Source: Bacteroidales bacterium (GTDB taxonomy: Bacteria; Bacteroidota; Bacteroidia; Bacteroidales; F082). Taken from it: a stretch of 64,000 nt of DNA. Below, one piece after another: positions 61,665 to 64,000 of this stretch. Positions within the stretch are counted from its first letter, which is position 1; the number at the start of each line of letters is the position of its first letter. A model generated the notes under the pieces. That model was not told where the DNA came from and made no database searches. It saw only the letters and a list, made by a program, of their open reading frames with translations. Location: positions 1 through 64,000 of the forward strand of contig JAQVLA010000006.1 of assembly GCA_028704385.1 (NCBI GenBank), given 5' to 3'. Made by a program: the position numbers and the translations under genes.

Positions 61665-62792
61665 ATGATTCACCGTTTTATTACAAACAGGATTTTAGAA
61701 AGTCTAGTTCCTGGCCGGGTTACTGTTTTGTTTGGTGCCCGTAGAACCGGCAAAACAACTTTGCTTAAGGCAATAACTGAAAAGCTTGCTGAAAAGCGTG
61801 TGTTGATCCTTAATGGTGAAGACCTCACTGCTGCTGAGATTTTATCTTCGGGCAGAGCAGAAATTCTCAAAAATCTTACGCAAGATTATGATTATTTATT
61901 GCTTGATGAAGCCCAGAGCATAAATGGAATAGGTAAAAATCTGAAACTGTTAATTGATACCAGACCCGAACTTACAGTTTTGGCAACTGGTTCAGCGTCT
62001 TTCGATTTGCGTAATCAGCTGGGTGAACCTTTAACTGGTCGTTCTATTCATTTTATGCTTTATCCAATTGCTTTTGGAGAATTAAATCTGGATTATCTTG
62101 AAACGGTAAAAAACCTTCCTCAACTGTTGGTTTATGGCTCTTATCCACAGATTTTAATGGAGGAAAACGAAAAAGACAAACGACGATTGCTGGAAAACAT
62201 TAAAAACGGCTATTTGCTTAAAGACATCCTAATGCTCGATAATCTCAAGGATAGCTTATTCGTTTTGAACTTGTTACGACTTGTGGCATTTCAGATCGGA
62301 AATGAAGTTTCATTCAATGAATTGGCTAATCAGTTGGGCACTACCGTAAAAACTGTCCAACGTTATCTGGATATTCTGGAGAAAACTTTTGTGTTGTTCC
62401 GTTTGAATGGGTTCAGCCGAAATCTTCGAAAAGAAATAACCAAATCGTCTCGGTATTATTTCTGGGATAACGGCATCCGTAATGTGATCATCAATAATTT
62501 CAAGCCATTGGAGCAACGGGATGACGCAGGGAAATTATGGGAAAACTATTGTGTTTCGGAGCGCATCAAAAAGCAGGTGTATCAAGAAACTTTTGCTGAG
62601 TTTTATTTTTGGCGCACTTACGATCAACAGGAAATAGATTTGCTGGAAGTGACTGATGAAGAAATTTCAGCTTTTGAATTTAAGTGGGGTAAAAAGAATG
62701 CACGTATTCCAAAGGCCTTCCAAAGCCAATATCCTGAAGCTGATTTTCAGGTTATTAACAAAGAAAACATGCATGAATTTTTAACATTTTAA
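61665..62792 (+). CDS. AAA ATPase with DUF4143 domain
   Basis: A 375-aa protein with an N-terminal AAA_14 ATPase (Walker A FGARRTGKTTLL near 24-35, Walker B YLLLDEAQS near 76-84, sensor motif LATGSASFDLRN). A winged-helix-like segment (FNELANQLGTTVKTVQRYLDILEKTFVLF) follows, then the C-terminal DUF4143 domain with a nuclease-like YFWRTYDQQEIDLLEV...FEFKWGKK pattern (Glu, ID and ExK). The family is very common and mobile in Bacteroidota and Archaea; function is unknown, with regulation or a selfish role suggested. Its 5' region carries a tandem repeat and palindrome. It converges with the SMR gene, overlapping by four bases. Confidence 0.85.
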   Translation: MIHRFITNRILESLVPGRVTVLFGARRTGKTTLLKAITEKLAEKRVLILNGEDLTAAEILSSGRAEILKNLTQDYDYLLLDEAQSINGIGKNLKLLIDTRPELTVLATGSASFDLRNQLGEPLTGRSIHFMLYPIAFGELNLDYLETVKNLPQLLVYGSYPQILMEENEKDKRRLLENIKNGYLLKDILMLDNLKDSLFVLNLLRLVAFQIGNEVSFNELANQLGTTVKTVQRYLDILEKTFVLFRLNGFSRNLRKEITKSSRYYFWDNGIRNVIINNFKPLEQRDDAGKLWENYCVSERIKKQVYQETFAEFYFWRTYDQQEIDLLEVTDEEISAFEFKWGKKNARIPKAFQSQYPEADFQVINKENMHEFLTF

Positions 62793-63124
62793 TTTCCTGA
62801 AGAGACAACCTTCAATCCTACGATACTAATAATTAATGTGCTAATAAAAAACAAACGCCAAAAGTTGACAGCTTCCTGAAAGAAAATGATACCCACCAAA
62901 ACCGTTCCAACAGCTCCAATGCCAGTCCACACGCCATAAGCCGTGCCCATCGGGATGTGATGTGTGGCTCTGTAGAGCAACCACATGCTCAGGCTCAGGC
63001 TGATCACAAAAGCAGTAAACCACCAATAAGATTCTGGTGCAGCAGCGGTTCGGGCTTTCGAAAGGGAAGCTGCAAAAGCTACCTCAAACAGGCCGGCGGT
63101 AATAAGGGTGATCCAGGGCATCAT
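62789..63124 (-). CDS. Small multidrug resistance protein, SugE/Gdx guanidinium-exporter type
   Basis: A 111-aa protein with four helices. The Glu14 of the first helix (AGLFEVAFAASLSKA) is the proton/substrate site of all SMR proteins. The Gdx/SugE subgroup is indicated by GTAYGVWTGIGAVG in helix 3, with Trp and Gly as in guanidinium exporters rather than QacE. It starts either at the first ATG or one codon later. No guanidine riboswitch is visible upstream: the 5' region is short and shared with the divergent CPBP gene. Confidence 0.88.
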   Translation of the reverse strand: MMPWITLITAGLFEVAFAASLSKARTAAAPESYWWFTAFVISLSLSMWLLYRATHHIPMGTAYGVWTGIGAVGTVLVGIIFFQEAVNFWRLFFISTLIISIVGLKVVSSGN

Positions 63125-63140
63125 GGTGGCAAAATTAACT

Positions 63141-63148
63141 TATTTTTG
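63141..63148 (+). promoter_or_regulatory. -7 box of the CPBP protease gene
   Basis: TATTTTTG matches TAnnTTTG exactly, 16 bases before the chosen ATG and downstream of an earlier in-frame ATG (63108), which supports the shorter gene. Confidence 0.5.
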
Positions 63149-63164
63149 GCCAAAACAATTTTCT

Positions 63165-63938
63165 ATGAAGCCATCTTCCAAATTTGTCATCTGGTTTGTG
63201 CCACTGGCTTTTGCCATCTATATCCTGATCAACAAGTTTTATTTTGCTGAGTTGTACCATTTCCTGATGAATTATACTGAAGCCGTTTTGGCTTATTTCA
63301 TGGCTTATCTGTTGGTTGGTTTGCCTCTATTTGTTACTGTGATTATCCTGTTCGGTCGGCAGTCATTTGAGGCTTTAGGCATGTCGCGATCCTTGTTGAA
63401 AGGTTTTGGTTTGGCCTTATTGTTTACCCTTCCCATGTTCATCGGCTATGCTGTTGTTTTTGATTTTAATCAGAATCTGGACTGGCGGCAGATCATGTTG
63501 GGGGCTGTCTTTGCCGGATTTTTTGAAGAAATGTATTTCAGGGCGTTTTTCTTTGGGCTTTTGTTTCGCTACACGCGCCTGGGTTTCATTCCTTCTGTAT
63601 TGCTTGGTGCCATAATTTTTGGGTCACTTCATTTGTATCAAAGCAATGATATTGGTGTTATGACCGGCATTTTTATCACCACAATTTTGGGTGCGGGTTT
63701 TTTTGCCTGGCTGTATACCGAATGGAAATTCAACTTCTGGTTTATTGCCTGGCTTCACACAATGATGAACCTGAGCTGGATGCTTTTTGAAGCCGGTGAT
63801 AATGCACTGGGTGGGATTTGGTCTAACGTGTTCAGAGTGATGGCCATCGCCCTGGCAATTTTTATTACAATCCGTTATAAATCAATGCACGGTTCGAAGT
63901 GGGTGATCAACAGAAACACGCTTATCAGCAAAACATAA
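63165..63938 (+). CDS. CPBP family intramembrane glutamic endopeptidase
   Basis: A 257-aa inner-membrane protein with about seven helices. Abi/CPBP motif 1 is FFEEMYFRAFFFG (EExxxR), motif 2 is the His in FGSLHLYQ, and motif 3 is WLHTMMN. In this family these residues form the active site of Rce1-like proteases; substrates of bacterial members are mostly unknown. The start MKPSSKFVIWF is chosen because the promoter box lies between it and an upstream in-frame ATG. It is divergent from the SMR gene. The last 62 bases of the window hold nothing recognisable. Confidence 0.88.
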   Translation: MKPSSKFVIWFVPLAFAIYILINKFYFAELYHFLMNYTEAVLAYFMAYLLVGLPLFVTVIILFGRQSFEALGMSRSLLKGFGLALLFTLPMFIGYAVVFDFNQNLDWRQIMLGAVFAGFFEEMYFRAFFFGLLFRYTRLGFIPSVLLGAIIFGSLHLYQSNDIGVMTGIFITTILGAGFFAWLYTEWKFNFWFIAWLHTMMNLSWMLFEAGDNALGGIWSNVFRVMAIALAIFITIRYKSMHGSKWVINRNTLISKT

Positions 63939-64000
63939 CATCAATCTTACATTCAGGCTTCATGAAGCGATGTTTGTAATGGTTGTGGCAAGCTGACAAC

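Noticed and set aside
62789-63164. Guanidine riboswitch before the SugE/Gdx gene
   Set aside because: The upstream stretch is too short and contains no ACGR-type or ykkC-like conserved motifs.
1-64000. CRISPR array, prophage, integron or defence island
   Set aside because: No regularly spaced repeats, integrases, transposases, phage genes or restriction genes were found; the content is mainly core and envelope functions.

Overview
The window is a stretch of chromosome from a member of the Bacteroidota, most likely a free-living Bacteroidia lineage. The evidence is type IX secretion sorting domains, a PorP/SprF protein, an S46 dipeptidyl-peptidase, a Y_Y_Y-propeller sensor kinase, a SugE-type exporter, Bacteroidota-style -7 boxes (TAnnTTTG) in front of many genes, and the near absence of Shine-Dalgarno sequences. 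It is moderately AT-rich by eye. Gene density is high and the content is mostly core metabolism and envelope functions. I see no prophage, transposase, CRISPR array, rRNA or defence island.

Layout. 1-3.6 kb: the end of an unrecognised beta-rich protein, mnmA, kbl, and a GIY-YIG nuclease gene sitting between an intact tRNA-Asn and a degenerate tRNA-Asn-like copy. 4-11.7 kb: an operon of two very large secreted proteins with related N-terminal domains flanking a PorP/SprF gene. One ends in a type B and the other in a type A T9SS sorting domain. 11.8-15.1 kb: a PfkB sugar/nucleoside kinase and a divergent EF-G paralogue lacking the catalytic histidine. 15.1-18.5 kb: a propeller-type sensor histidine kinase with a receiver-only partner. 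18.5-26 kb: ZupT with a coupled small protein, a metallophosphatase, gpmA, a NodB deacetylase, a TlpA-like thioredoxin, an outer-membrane barrel, a membrane protein and rpoN. 26.4-29.6 kb: a glycyl-radical dehydratase resembling hydroxyproline dehydratase, with its radical-SAM activase.

30.2-37.6 kb: a TetR-controlled efflux operon (TolC, HlyD, DUF2147, two ABC ATPases, two permeases) equivalent to the E. coli ybhGFSR system with YbhF split in two. 37.6-43.2 kb: a leucine/isovalerate degradation operon (acyl-CoA dehydrogenase, methylcrotonyl-CoA carboxylase alpha and beta, methylglutaconyl-CoA hydratase). An HMG-CoA lyase at 50.3 kb completes the route to acetoacetate and acetyl-CoA. 43.5-49 kb: a two-component system followed by pstSCAB. 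49.2-64 kb: an HMGL-like enzyme without the catalytic Cys, HMG-CoA lyase, rlmH, a GT-C-like membrane protein, pgk, an MFS exporter, a DPP11-like peptidase, NDH-2, radA, an AAA/DUF4143 ATPase behind a tandem-repeat/palindrome region, a SugE/Gdx exporter and a CPBP protease.

Together the genes suggest an organism that uses amino acids and peptides (DPP11, leucine degradation, Kbl, hydroxyproline dehydratase), exports adhesin-like proteins through T9SS, and can live with or without oxygen (NDH-2 and acyl-CoA dehydrogenase on one hand, an oxygen-sensitive glycyl-radical enzyme on the other). The most unusual items are the GIY-YIG/tRNA arrangement, the paired T9SS proteins with a shared unexplained domain, the His-less EF-G, and the repeat-controlled DUF4143 ATPase. 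I do not see a clearly new multi-gene system.
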